DNA of 64,000 nucleotides from Actinomycetota bacterium (GCA_005885555.1 VAWN01000030.1:57560-121559), one strand, 5' to 3'. Counted from the stretch's first letter, positions 16,527-25,591 are shown. The notes: a model not told the origin generated them from the letters alone. Translations and numbers: made by a program.

Positions 16527-17051
16527 TCACTCCGGCGCGTCGGACTCCGTGGCGGTCAGGTAGATCTGCAGCGAGACGTCGGCGAAGTGCAGCAGCTCCG
16601 GCGCCGGCCCCCGGTCCTGCTGGCGCGGCGCGAGGGACACCGGTACCAGCGTGGTGGTCCGCAGGGTGTCGCCGGCGAGCAGGGCCCGCAGCGCGTCGGT
16701 GACCGTGACGTAGGTGTCCAGCGGGGTCAACGGATGCGGCGGGCGCAGGTCGGTCGGATCCGTCGACGGCTCGGGTACCTCGCAGTGCCCTTCGTCGCCG
16801 TAGCAGCCGCCGTGGCCGAAGACGGTGAACCGGCCCGCGTACCCCTCCTCCACGGCGCGCGGGGTACCGGCCGTCGCGGCGGGGTTGTTGAAGAACAGCC
16901 GCACCTCGTAGGAGCTCGTCGAGTGGTCCACGCCGGTGAAGACGACGTCGGCGCGGGTGAACGGCTGCGCACCGGCGGCGGTCGGGTACGGCAGCTCGAC
17001 GATCACGGTCTGGTCGCTCTCGCCCCGCGCCGCGTCCTGCATGGTGACCAT
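16527..17051 (-). CDS. Tyrosinase-associated beta-domain protein
   Basis: A 174-residue protein encoded 10 bp downstream of the tyrosinase gene. It has no signal sequence. The segments YEVRLFFNNPAATAG, YAGRFTVFGHGGCYGDEGHC and RPPHPLTPLDTYVTVTDAL resemble the C-terminal beta-sandwich of hemocyanins and plant or fungal phenoloxidases, which covers the copper site and keeps the enzyme latent. Here it seems to be a separate polypeptide. A shielding or copper-loading role is inferred from position and resemblance. The start could be ATG 17051 or the next Met (MQDAA, three codons on). Confidence 0.7.
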   Translation of the reverse strand: MVTMQDAARGESDQTVIVELPYPTAAGAQPFTRADVVFTGVDHSTSSYEVRLFFNNPAATAGTPRAVEEGYAGRFTVFGHGGCYGDEGHCEVPEPSTDPTDLRPPHPLTPLDTYVTVTDALRALLAGDTLRTTTLVPVSLAPRQQDRGPAPELLHFADVSLQIYLTATESDAPE

Positions 17052-17061
17052 CGCACCGCTC

Positions 17062-17853
17062 CTAAGCGACGACCTGGACGGCGTACTCGTAACCCAGCCG
17101 GGACACGTCGAGGACCTGCCGGACGGTGACCGGCCAGGGCGCCAGCGCCCGGTCGAGCAGCCAGGCGGGCGGGTTGACGCCGCGCGGGCTGATCTGCCAC
17201 AGGTACCACAGCCGGTCGATCATGCTGTGGTGCGCCCAGAAAACCGGGTCGTACGCGGCGATCGGTACCGCCGACATCGCCCCGCCGACCCAGCCGTGCA
17301 CGCTGTTGTGGATGCCTTCGACCAACCGGCTGAAGTCGGTGAAGGTGGGCGCCCGCAGCGCGCGGGTGACGGTCCGCTGCCGCGGCAGGTCGTCGGGCGG
17401 CCCCGGATCCCGAACGGTGACCGGTGACGGACCGTCGCTGATCGCGCCGGGAAGGTTGCGCCGCACCGTCGCGAGATCGCTGTCGTCGAGGGTGACCGGA
17501 CCGGCCGCGAGCGGGTTCCCGCCGTCGGTCGCGTATCCTGCCGGCAGCCCGGCGTGGTGCGACGTGGCCGAGGTCCAGTCCCACCACGGCAGGCTCACCG
17601 CCACCGCCGGGTCGCCGCGGGCGCGCCGCAACGCGTCGGTCAGCGCCCGCTCGAAGAAGTACAGGTATGCGCGGTGCCAGAGCAGGAACAGGACGGTACC
17701 GTGCTGGCAGTACGCCGGCAGCGGCAGCCCGTGCAGTCCCGCGTAGAAGCCGTACCCACGTTCGTCGCTCAGCCGGTAGGCCGCGGTGAACGCGTCCCGA
17801 AGGTCGGTCCACTCGGCATCGCCCAGCGCCGCGGTGCTCTTGCGCAGTCCCAT
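17062..17853 (-). CDS. Type-3 copper oxidase (tyrosinase family)
   Basis: A 263-residue enzyme with both copper sites. CuA ligands are His41 (GLHGLP), His51 (CQHG) and His60 (LLWHRAYLYFFE); CuB ligands are His182 and His186 (IHNSVHGWVGG) and His209 (FWAHHSMIDRLW). Cys49 lies two residues before His51, the Cys-x-His arrangement that forms a thioether bond in fungal tyrosinases, catechol oxidases and mollusc hemocyanins but is absent from classical Streptomyces tyrosinases. The chain ends soon after CuB, lacking the C-terminal domain that the adjacent gene seems to supply. Expected reaction: oxidation of phenols or catechols to quinones. No signal sequence is seen. Confidence 0.92.
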   Translation of the reverse strand: MGLRKSTAALGDAEWTDLRDAFTAAYRLSDERGYGFYAGLHGLPLPAYCQHGTVLFLLWHRAYLYFFERALTDALRRARGDPAVAVSLPWWDWTSATSHHAGLPAGYATDGGNPLAAGPVTLDDSDLATVRRNLPGAISDGPSPVTVRDPGPPDDLPRQRTVTRALRAPTFTDFSRLVEGIHNSVHGWVGGAMSAVPIAAYDPVFWAHHSMIDRLWYLWQISPRGVNPPAWLLDRALAPWPVTVRQVLDVSRLGYEYAVQVVA

Positions 17854-17925
17854 GGTGTGCCGCCATCCCTGGGTTCTCCGCCCATGCTGGCACCGCCGGC
17901 AACGAACGGGACCACGAAGTGTCGG

Positions 17926-20900
17926 CTACCCGACCGTGCCGACCTGCAGCGGCGAACTCGGGCTGCCGTACACCTCCAGCCGTATCGTGCCCAGCCCGCC
18001 GCCCTCGTCGGTGCTCCACACCGCGACCGCGATCGTGTTGTCGGCGTCCGGGCGCAGGATGCCGGCGGGTACCGGGAAGCTGTGCTGCGGTCCCACACCG
18101 TTGATGTACTGGCCGAGCTGCCAGCCGTTGACGAAGATCTGCGCGCGGTAGTGCCGGGCCGGGTCGTCGTCGATGCGCAGCCCCACCGACGTGTCCTGAC
18201 CCGCCGGCAGGTGCGGGTTCACGGAGGTGCGGTACCAGGCCACGCCCGGTAGCCCGGCGGTGTGCGGCAGGTCGACCGTGGCCCACGAGCCGTCCGCGAA
18301 CCCCGGCAGGTACCAGCCGTTGCGCTCGCCGAACAGTCCGCCGGTGTTCAGCGCGCCGCGCACCGGGTCCGCAGTGTCCACGTTGCCCTGGATCCGCCAG
18401 GTGACCGCGGTCGCCGCGCCGGCCAGTGCCGCACCGGTCAGCCCGCGCGCCTCCTTCTGCGTGTCGTCGGCCCGGAAATCCTCGTTGTGGCCCATGTTCT
18501 CGACGAGCACGGACACCATGTTGTCGGTACCGGCCGCGACCGACCCGGCCGGGAACGTGAACGTGTGCCTGGCATCGCCGGTGCTGCCGAGGAACGTGCC
18601 GTTGAGCCAGACCGACCAGACACCGGCCCGGCCGGTGACCGCGGACAGGTTGATCCCGGTCTCCGCACCGGTACCGGTGAAGTGGCCGCGGTACCACACG
18701 TCGCCGTGGTGGAACCCGTAGTCGTCGGCGAACAGCACCGGCAGCGTCACCGGCTTGGTCGTGCTGGCGCTCGCCAGCCGGTCGGCCACCAGCCAACCGG
18801 AGTCGTCGAAGCCGGGTGCCGCCTCCGGTGACTCGGGCCGGTACCGCCAGCCGGTGAGCGCGGGCAGCGTGACCGGTTGCGGTCCGGGCAGGGTACCCAG
18901 CCGGCTGCCGCTGTCCGTCCCGCTCGTCGCGACCGGCTGCCCGTTCCACAGGATGCTCGCCGCGCCGCCGAAGACCTCAAGGTCGCCGGCTGCCGCGGTG
19001 TCCCCGGTCAACGCGAGGAACTCGCCCGGCGACGGGATGTCCCGGGCCGCCACGGCGCCCTGATCCACATACCGCGCCGAGCGCAGCAACTGCGGCCCCC
19101 GCACCAGCACCGGCCCGCGCGCGGTCTGCTGCTGCCAGAACGTGGCGGCCACCTCGTCGGTCGCCAGCAGCAGGAGCAGTGGCCGGGCCCCGCCGGTGAC
19201 CAGTACCCGGGCGAGGCCGCTGTGCGGGTAGTCCAGCCGAAGGTCACCGTGCGCGGCGTCCCAGGCGACCTTGACGTCCCCGGCCAGTACCTGAACCTGC
19301 GGCTCGGTGGCGTACCGCAGCACGGTCTGCCCGTCCTGCCCGGCCCGGCCGTACAGCAGCGCGACGTCGCGGCCGGCGATCCGCGCCTGGGTCATCAGCT
19401 CCGAGGTCGAGTACCGCAGGTCGCTGTCGCCGAGCCGGTAGTGCGCCAGCAACAGCTTCGCGTCCCGCCCGGCGAGCGTGACCGGCACCGTGACGTAGTC
19501 CGGCGGCGCGGGCGCGTCGACCGCGTCGACCGCGACCGCGGTGTTCGTGGCGGCCGGGTTCTTCGTACCGGTCACCACGATCTGCAACGTGTGCGGCCCG
19601 TCGGCGAGCCCGTCGGCGGCGTAGAGGATCTGCTGGAACACCTTGGCCGGCGCGTATCCGTCCACTGTGGACACCTTGGTGCCGTCGAGGAACACGTCGG
19701 CGATGCCGTGGCTCGGGTCGCGCGACGACACCCAACGCACCGCGGTACCGGTGAACGGCACCGTCACGCTGTCACCCGCGGTGGTGCTGAACGACTCGGT
19801 ACGCCCGAAGTCGCCACCGGTGTAGGTCTGCTTCGCGGTCGCGTGCGTCCACTTCCCCGTGTACGCAAGGCCCGCGTCGTCGAAGCTGTACCCCGACCGG
19901 GCGGCCAGATCGAACGTGACGCGCGCGGTTTCGGTCGCGGTCGAGGTGACGTCGGCGTGCCGCAGGACGTGGAACTGGGTACCGTCGTCCGGGTTTATCC
20001 GGGCAGTGTCCACAACGGACGGTGCGTCGGCCGGGAAGGCCGCCAGCCCGTCGGTCTTCGCCAGCGGCGCCACCGCCTGGGTGAAGTACCCGATCCGCTT
20101 GTCCTCGTCGTACTTCGCGGTCAGCTGGCGCGCCTCGGTGATCGGGGCACCGTAGTCGTACGACGAATACACCTTGCTCGGGTCGGCCTGCCAGCCCCAG
20201 TTGGTGCCGCCGTAGGTCATGTAGAAGTTCTGGTCGGTCACGCCGTTGGCGATGTTGTCCTTGTAGAACACCTTCTGGAACGCCGGACCGGTCAGGTCGC
20301 GGCACTTGTCGTACCCCGGCCCGCCCCACGGGTCGAACGAGCCACCCTGGAACTCCCTTATCCCCAAGGGTTTCCCGTCCGCGCGGTACCGGGTCTGGTC
20401 GCGCAGCGGGCGCCAGGTGCCCGGGTTGGCACAGTTGAAGCCCTGTGGGTACAGGTCCGGGCTGTCCACGTCGAGAGCCGCGTCGCCGGTGTTGAAGGTG
20501 GCGTTGTCGTTGCCCACCAACGGAACCGTGATGCCGTCGGCGCGTACCTTCTGCTCCAGGTGCGCCAGGTACTGCCGGCCGGCCGCCGACCCGTCGTAGA
20601 ACTCGTTCTCCACCTGGTACATCAGCACCGTGCCGGTACCGTCGGTCACCTGGTGCCGGGCGAGGATCGGGTCGATGTGCGACAGCCACTCGTCCGCGGC
20701 CGCGAGGTAGTCCGGTGCGGTACTGCGGGCGTGCCCGGCCTGGGTGAGCAGCCAGTCGGGGAAACCGCCGCCGTCCACCTCGGCGTTGATGTAGGGACCG
20801 GGCCGCGCGATGACGTACAGCCCGAGGTCGGCCGCCATGGACAGCAGCCGGTCGACGTCGCGGACACCGGAGAAGTCGTACCCGCCGGGCTGCGGCGAGT

Positions 20901-21177
20901 GGTACGCCCAGTCGAAGTACAGCGACACGGCGTTGAACCCGCCGGCCTTCATCTTCGTCAGCACGTCGCGCCACAGGTCGGGGCTGGGCAGCCGGAAGTA
21001 GTGGAACTCGCCGGACCACAGGTACACCCGCTGGCCGTCGACCAGCCACGAGTACCCGTCGTAGGTCACCGAATGCGCGGCCGGCGCGGCTGTCGCGCGC
21101 GCGGCTGCGGGTGCGCCGGAGATGAGCAGAACGGCTGCGAGCAGAGCCGCGCGCAGGCGGCGGGACGGGTTCCGCAT
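17926..21177 (-). CDS. Secreted GH35 beta-galactosidase
   Basis: From ATG 21177 a 1083-residue exported protein with a signal peptide ending near APAAHS. The GH35 barrel is clear: WSGEFHYFRLPSPDLWRD, GFNAVSLYFDWAYHSP, LYVIARPGPYINAEVDGGG, VLMYQVENEFYDGSA with the acid/base Glu, and GIREFQGGSFDPWGG with the nucleophile Glu. The C-terminal half holds several beta-jelly-roll domains (SVTVPFTGTAVRWVSS, then VWLNGTFLGS and AQIFVNGWQLGQY) typical of large GH35 enzymes. It would release terminal beta-galactose from extracellular glycans. The longer frame to 21261 adds no signal-like sequence, so the inner start is preferred. Confidence 0.93.
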   Translation of the reverse strand: MRNPSRRLRAALLAAVLLISGAPAAARATAAPAAHSVTYDGYSWLVDGQRVYLWSGEFHYFRLPSPDLWRDVLTKMKAGGFNAVSLYFDWAYHSPQPGGYDFSGVRDVDRLLSMAADLGLYVIARPGPYINAEVDGGGFPDWLLTQAGHARSTAPDYLAAADEWLSHIDPILARHQVTDGTGTVLMYQVENEFYDGSAAGRQYLAHLEQKVRADGITVPLVGNDNATFNTGDAALDVDSPDLYPQGFNCANPGTWRPLRDQTRYRADGKPLGIREFQGGSFDPWGGPGYDKCRDLTGPAFQKVFYKDNIANGVTDQNFYMTYGGTNWGWQADPSKVYSSYDYGAPITEARQLTAKYDEDKRIGYFTQAVAPLAKTDGLAAFPADAPSVVDTARINPDDGTQFHVLRHADVTSTATETARVTFDLAARSGYSFDDAGLAYTGKWTHATAKQTYTGGDFGRTESFSTTAGDSVTVPFTGTAVRWVSSRDPSHGIADVFLDGTKVSTVDGYAPAKVFQQILYAADGLADGPHTLQIVVTGTKNPAATNTAVAVDAVDAPAPPDYVTVPVTLAGRDAKLLLAHYRLGDSDLRYSTSELMTQARIAGRDVALLYGRAGQDGQTVLRYATEPQVQVLAGDVKVAWDAAHGDLRLDYPHSGLARVLVTGGARPLLLLLATDEVAATFWQQQTARGPVLVRGPQLLRSARYVDQGAVAARDIPSPGEFLALTGDTAAAGDLEVFGGAASILWNGQPVATSGTDSGSRLGTLPGPQPVTLPALTGWRYRPESPEAAPGFDDSGWLVADRLASASTTKPVTLPVLFADDYGFHHGDVWYRGHFTGTGAETGINLSAVTGRAGVWSVWLNGTFLGSTGDARHTFTFPAGSVAAGTDNMVSVLVENMGHNEDFRADDTQKEARGLTGAALAGAATAVTWRIQGNVDTADPVRGALNTGGLFGERNGWYLPGFADGSWATVDLPHTAGLPGVAWYRTSVNPHLPAGQDTSVGLRIDDDPARHYRAQIFVNGWQLGQYINGVGPQHSFPVPAGILRPDADNTIAVAVWSTDEGGGLGTIRLEVYGSPSSPLQVGTVG

Positions 21178-21251
21178 GGCTCCAACATAGCGAAGATCAG
21201 CGATATATTCGCGACCCGGTCGACATTGCACCGCGCGGGTACCGTCAAATC

Positions 21252-21731
21252 GTGCGATCACGTCGGCGGTACGACCCCTACGACGAGTACCCCCCGCCCG
21301 GCTACCGGCGCCGGGGGCGCCGCGGGTACGGCGGGGGCGGCGGTTCCTGCTGGCGCGACGCCTGCCTGCTGGAGACCGGATGCTGCATCGGCGAGGCGAT
21401 CGACAACAACTGCCTGCTCGCCGGGGTACTGCTCATCCCCCAGTTCCTGGCCGCGCTGCTCGCCGTCCCGGGCCGCCGCCGGCCCGCCGGGCCCGCCGAA
21501 CGGCGCGGCGTCCGCCCGCTGGTGGCCGCCATCGAGGTGTACCAACGGGAGATCAGCGCCAACCGGCCGGCCTGCTGCCGGTTCAGTCCGAGCTGCTCGC
21601 ACTATGCCGTCGACGCGCTGCGCACCCACGGAGTACCGCGTGGCCTGTACCTCGCCGCCCGGCGCCTGATCCATTGCCGGCCTGGTGGCCGGCGCGGCGC
21701 CGACCCGGTGCCGCCGCCCCGCACCGCGTAG
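21252..21731 (+). CDS. yidD: YidD-type membrane insertion efficiency factor with Cys-rich N-terminal extension
   Basis: The C-terminal 75 residues are a clear YidD domain: IEVYQREISANRPACCRFSPSCSHYAVDAL, then RGLYLAARRLIHCRP with the conserved cysteines. YidD helps the YidC insertase place membrane proteins. The first 80 residues are unusual: a Tyr/Pro/Arg-rich start, a glycine run, and a cysteine-rich hydrophobic stretch (SCWRDACLLETGCCIGEA) that may be a membrane hairpin. GTG 21252 is the only reasonable start. The gene is not next to rpmH or rnpA, so it is probably a second copy outside the usual ribosomal-protein locus. Confidence 0.85.
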   Translation: MRSRRRYDPYDEYPPPGYRRRGRRGYGGGGGSCWRDACLLETGCCIGEAIDNNCLLAGVLLIPQFLAALLAVPGRRRPAGPAERRGVRPLVAAIEVYQREISANRPACCRFSPSCSHYAVDALRTHGVPRGLYLAARRLIHCRPGGRRGADPVPPPRTA

Positions 21732-21757
21732 GCGGTCGCGGCCGCCGCGATCCGGCG

Positions 21758-22522
21758 TCAGGCGGCCAGCTCGGCCCGGCCCGGCAGGTACAGCCATGCC
21801 TGCGTGTTCGTTTCCTTGTTGACGACGTCGACCTTCTGGTAGCTGTCCGGGTCGGTCATCCCCGGCTCCTGCTGGATCACCTCGTTGTAGATGTACGGCG
21901 AGACGATCAGCCCGAGCACCGCCCCGTGAGTCGCGACCGCGCTCTTGAACGCGGGCGCGTCGAGCATCCGGTAGACGTCGACGATCGCCTGGCCGGAGAA
22001 GCCGTAGCTGTCGCGGTACACGTGGCCGGCGTGCACCGCCATCCGCAGCACGATCCGGGCCTCGTGGCTGGAGACCTTGTTGTGCCGCCGGATCAGCGCG
22101 TAGAGATACCGCACCAGCGGGTCGACGACCAGGGGGGCGTCGTCGAACGAGACGATCATCAGTGCCCCGTCACCGCGGTCCTCCCGCCAGTCCGGCGCCG
22201 GCCAGCCGACCTCCGCGCTGGTGAACGCCTGTTGGAGTACCGCGTACATCTCGGTCCGGACGTGGTTCTGAACCTGCTCGTCCTTGCGCCCGAACTCGCT
22301 CATGTCGACGCCGATGATCGTCCGGTGCCGACGCACCCGGAGCACCGGTGCCGCGGACGCGGTTACCTCGTCGCGTACGACAGACAAGCGCGCCCGGTCG
22401 CGCCGCCGACCCCCCACCGGCTTCACCAGCCGGCGGATACCGGTGACCGACATCAGCGTTCGTGTCAGAAGGTTTACTGGATCCACGTTCGATGGATCGG
22501 CGTAGGCCTGCGGCGCGTTCAT
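21758..22522 (-). CDS. Class III nucleotidyl cyclase-like protein
   Basis: From ATG 22522, with a strong AAGGAGGG ribosome site, the product has 254 residues. IIGVDMSEFG (about residue 68) and EDRGDGALMIVS carry the two aspartates that bind metal in class III adenylyl/guanylyl cyclases, and GFSGQAIVDVYRMLDAP sits where the base-recognition helix lies. The last 60 residues and the N-terminal 55 show no known domain. Many actinobacterial proteins of this kind lack demonstrated cyclase activity. It is divergent from the GntR gene, with a shared 320-bp control region, suggesting that it is under that regulator. Confidence 0.75.
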   Translation of the reverse strand: MNAPQAYADPSNVDPVNLLTRTLMSVTGIRRLVKPVGGRRRDRARLSVVRDEVTASAAPVLRVRRHRTIIGVDMSEFGRKDEQVQNHVRTEMYAVLQQAFTSAEVGWPAPDWREDRGDGALMIVSFDDAPLVVDPLVRYLYALIRRHNKVSSHEARIVLRMAVHAGHVYRDSYGFSGQAIVDVYRMLDAPAFKSAVATHGAVLGLIVSPYIYNEVIQQEPGMTDPDSYQKVDVVNKETNTQAWLYLPGRAELAA

Positions 22523-22588
22523 CTCCGTCGCCCTCCTTGCCTGCTGACTGAGCTGTTGTGCCTGGTACACGGGTGTGCCTACAACAAC

Positions 22589-22610
22589 GGCTCCCGTTTG
22601 GACGGGAGCC
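22589..22610 (-). promoter_or_regulatory. Hairpin in the leader of the cyclase-like gene
   Basis: A perfect nine-base stem GGCTCCCGT / ACGGGAGCC with a TTGG loop lies 67 bp upstream of the cyclase-like start. There is no U-run on either strand, so it is not a classic terminator; a leader hairpin affecting translation or transcript stability is possible. Confidence 0.5.
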
Positions 22611-22642
22611 GCAGCGCTCGGGAAGTCTGGGAGGAGACGGGC

Positions 22643-22679
22643 CATACTAGTGAATCCACTGGCCCGTGCTACTAGTATG
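22643..22679. promoter_or_regulatory. Inverted repeat, candidate GntR operator
   Basis: CATACTAGT (22643-22651) and ACTAGTATG (22671-22679) are exact inverted copies 28 bp apart centre to centre, each built around the palindrome ACTAGT. They lie in the control region shared by the cyclase-like gene and the GntR gene, in locally AT-rich DNA. Two helical turns and a half between copies would suit a pair of bound dimers. Confidence 0.6.
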
Positions 22680-22843
22680 TGTCTGGTGAGCCCGCTCATA
22701 CCGGCCATCCCAACATCTCGCCTTGGACACAGGCTACGCGACATCGGGGGTCGGGTAAAGCGGAGTCAGTCTGAAGGACTAGATTGGTCTTCTCGCACCA
22801 GTAGGTCAGCTCATCCCACTTGTTGGTATCAGAGGGAGAAACG

Positions 22844-23683
22844 ATGACCGGGCCGATTTATCGGCAGATCGCCGAGGAGCTGCGCCGCCGGATCGAGTCG
22901 GGCGAGCTGCCCCCGGGTAGCCAACTGCCGACCGAGCTGGAGCTGCGGGAGATGTTCGACAACGCCTCCCGAAATACCGTGCGCGACGCGATCAGGTCGC
23001 TGGTCACCCGCGGCCTCGTGGTCACCCGCGCGGGTCAGGGCACCTTCGTGGTCGAGCGCATGGTGCCGTTCGCGGTCACCATGTCGACCGACAGCGTCAC
23101 CGGTCTGGGCGGCGGCGAGGGGGTCGCCTACATGGGACAGGCCCGCGCCCAGCGGCGGACCCCGGAGGCCACCCTGCCCCGGGTCGAGATCCAGACGGTG
23201 TCGGAGCTGATCGGCAGGGAGCTGCGGCTGGACCCGGGCGCCCAGGTGGTGTCCCGCCACCAGCGACTGCGCATCGACGGTAAACCATGGTCCCTGCAGA
23301 CCTCGTTCTACCCGATGAGCTTCGTCGAGCAGGGCGCCTCCAAGCTCGTCGAAGCGAAGAACATCGAACCCGGTGCCGTCAAGTACGTCGGCGAGACGCT
23401 CAACCTCAAACTGGTGGGCTACCGCGACCAGGTGCTCGCCCGACAACCCAACGAGGTCGAGAGCGCGTTCTTCCGGCTACCCGACAGCGGGGTGGCCGTG
23501 CTGGAGAGCATGCGGACCGCCTACGAGGCGGGCGGCAAGCCGATCCGCTGCACCGTCACCGTCTGGCCGGCAGACCGCAACCGCCTGGTGTACAACGTCG
23601 GCGCGGTACCGGAAGAAGTGCTGTTGACCGTGGCGGACGACCAGCCCGGCAGTGCTTCCGTCAGCAGCGCAACCGGATCCTGA
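22844..23683 (+). CDS. GntR/HutC-family transcriptional regulator
   Basis: A 279-residue repressor-type protein. The winged helix spans residues 1-75 (GPIYRQIAEELRRRIESGEL, then SQLPTELELREMFDNASRNTVRDAI, then GLVVTRAGQGTFV). Residues 110-265 form a UTRA ligand domain (SRHQRLRIDGKPWSLQTSFYP, later YEAGGKPIRCTVTVWPADRN). ATG 22844 follows GAGGGAGA at a good distance. It probably controls the divergent cyclase-like gene, itself, and perhaps the GNAT and MFS genes downstream. The bound ligand cannot be inferred. Confidence 0.92.
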   Translation: MTGPIYRQIAEELRRRIESGELPPGSQLPTELELREMFDNASRNTVRDAIRSLVTRGLVVTRAGQGTFVVERMVPFAVTMSTDSVTGLGGGEGVAYMGQARAQRRTPEATLPRVEIQTVSELIGRELRLDPGAQVVSRHQRLRIDGKPWSLQTSFYPMSFVEQGASKLVEAKNIEPGAVKYVGETLNLKLVGYRDQVLARQPNEVESAFFRLPDSGVAVLESMRTAYEAGGKPIRCTVTVWPADRNRLVYNVGAVPEEVLLTVADDQPGSASVSSATGS

Positions 23684-23766
23684 GCAGCCGGGCCACCTCC
23701 CGCAGGCCGGCCCACCGCGGACCCGCTACCGCCCGCCATACCCTCGACCGATCTGAGCCCGGAGCC

Positions 23767-24330
23767 ATGGACACGAGCCTCGACGAGCCGCGACAAGCCA
23801 CGAGCGCGGACCACCAGACGATCCTCCACCTCTACAAGGACGCCTCGGACTGGCTGCACACGAAGAACACCGACCAGTGGGCGAGACCCTGGCCATCCTG
23901 GGAGGCCCGGGACCAGCGAATCCTCGCCAGCATCGCCGCCGGCGCCACGTGGATCGTCGGGGACGGTACGGACGCGGTCGCGACGATCACCGCCCACCAC
24001 AGGGGCGACGCGGCGCTCTGGACCCGCCGGGAACGCCGGCAACCCGCGGTCTACGTCCACCGCCTCATCGTCAACCGGGACTACGCCCGGCGTGGGGTCG
24101 GCGCCGGGTTGCTCGACTGGGCCGCTCGGCGCGCCGCCGCGCAGTACGGTGCCCGGCAGGTCCGCATCGACGTCTGGACCACCAACACCGCGCTGCACGA
24201 CTACTACCGCGGGATCGGCTTCCTCTTCGTCCGGTTCGCGGACTGCCCCGCGAGCTACCCGTCCCGGGCACTGTTCCAGCGCCCCATCCCGGTACCCGGC
24301 CGCGCGGCCGGCGACTGCGCCGATGACTGA
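23767..24330 (+). CDS. GNAT-family N-acetyltransferase
   Basis: A 187-residue protein with the GNAT fold. VYVHRLIVNRDYARRGVGAGLLDWA is motif A, with the acetyl-CoA pyrophosphate loop R-R-G-V-G-A; VRIDVWTTNTALHDYYRGIGF is motif B, including the common N-x-x-L-x-x-Y-Y. Substrate unknown. The stop overlaps the MFS start by 8 bp, suggesting co-expression; pairing of an acetyltransferase with an exporter suggests self-resistance or detoxification, which is inference. Confidence 0.88.
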   Translation: MDTSLDEPRQATSADHQTILHLYKDASDWLHTKNTDQWARPWPSWEARDQRILASIAAGATWIVGDGTDAVATITAHHRGDAALWTRRERRQPAVYVHRLIVNRDYARRGVGAGLLDWAARRAAAQYGARQVRIDVWTTNTALHDYYRGIGFLFVRFADCPASYPSRALFQRPIPVPGRAAGDCADD

Positions 24331-25591
24331 GCCCGACCGGCCCAACGCCGACACGCGGCAGATCTCGTGGGCTGCGCTCGCCCACCGCGACCTGCGCTGG
24401 TACCTGGCCGGCAATGTCTGCTCCAACATCGGCACCTGGCTGCAGAACACCGCGCAGATCCTGCTGGCCTACCAGCTGACCCGGTCGGCGGTCGGCGTCG
24501 GCCTGGTCACCGGCGCGCAGTTCGCCAGCGCTCTCGTGCTCGGTCCGTGGGCCGGGATGCTCGCCGACCGCTTCGACCGCCGGCGCGTGCTGGTCGCCAC
24601 CCACGTCGCCTCCGCCGCGGTCGCCGCTGTCATGGCGACGCTCCAGTTCAGTCACCGGCTGACCCTTCCGCTGCTGATGACCGGCGCGCTCGCGATCGGC
24701 ACCGCGTTCACCTTCACGCTTCCGGCCCTGTCCGCCCTCGTCCCCACGCTGGTACCGGAGGAGAAGACCAGGGCCGCGATCGCGCTGAACACCGTGTCGT
24801 TCAACGTGGGCCGGGCGATGGCTCCGGTGCTCGGCATCGGCGTGGTCATGACCATGGGCTTCGGGTGGGCGTTCCTCCTCAACGCGGTGTCGTTCGTGGC
24901 GCTGGCCGGGGTGTTCGTCGTCCTGCGGCCGCGCGCGGTGGTCCGGGAGGCGCGGCGGCCCCGGGTACTGGACGGGCTGCGCATCGCCCTCGGCGACCGG
25001 AAGATCCTCTTCGTGCTCTGCATGGTCGCGCTGGTGACCATCACGACCGACCCGCCGCTCGTGCTGGGACCGTCGCTGGCCCGGGAGTTCGGGGTACCCG
25101 AGGTGTGGTCGGCGTATTTCCTGGCCGCCTTCGGCACCGGCACGCTCGCCGGGTCGCTGTTGCCGGCCAGAAAGCCGAACTTCCTGACGGCCGGCTGCTA
25201 CCTGGGTGTCGTCGGCGTCATGATCATGGTTTTGCCGCACGCCCCCAACTTCGGGCTGGCGATCGCCTTCGTCGGCGTTGCCGGTGCGGCGTCGCTGCTG
25301 GTGGGATCGGCGTTGCAGACGCTGCTGCTCGGACTGGCCGGCCCGCACCGGGCCGGGCGGATCATGGCGGTGTGGACGATCGCGTTCGCGGGTAGCCGGC
25401 CGCTGGCGACCGCGTGGGACACGTGGCTCGCGGCCCAGCTCGGTACGTCGTGGGGTGTCCTCGTGCTCGCGGCGCCCGCGGTCCTCGTGTCGGTCGCCGT
25501 GATCTACGTCCGGCGGTCCGAGCCGCGCCGGGAACTGGCACGTGCCTGGCTGCGCCGTGGTCCGTTCTGGCCGCTCCGCGTTCCGGCGTAA
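24323..25591 (+). CDS. Major facilitator superfamily transporter
   Basis: A 422-residue membrane protein with about eleven or twelve hydrophobic segments. WAGMLADRFDRRRVL is the cytoplasmic loop 2-3 motif (motif A) of MFS drug/proton antiporters, and the start LAHRDLRWYLAGNVCSNIGTWLQNTA is typical of the DHA3-like (MefA-type, enterobactin exporter-like) group. ATG 24323 lies inside the end of the GNAT gene, so the two are translationally coupled. Substrate not inferable. Confidence 0.9.
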   Translation: MTEPDRPNADTRQISWAALAHRDLRWYLAGNVCSNIGTWLQNTAQILLAYQLTRSAVGVGLVTGAQFASALVLGPWAGMLADRFDRRRVLVATHVASAAVAAVMATLQFSHRLTLPLLMTGALAIGTAFTFTLPALSALVPTLVPEEKTRAAIALNTVSFNVGRAMAPVLGIGVVMTMGFGWAFLLNAVSFVALAGVFVVLRPRAVVREARRPRVLDGLRIALGDRKILFVLCMVALVTITTDPPLVLGPSLAREFGVPEVWSAYFLAAFGTGTLAGSLLPARKPNFLTAGCYLGVVGVMIMVLPHAPNFGLAIAFVGVAGAASLLVGSALQTLLLGLAGPHRAGRIMAVWTIAFAGSRPLATAWDTWLAAQLGTSWGVLVLAAPAVLVSVAVIYVRRSEPRRELARAWLRRGPFWPLRVPA

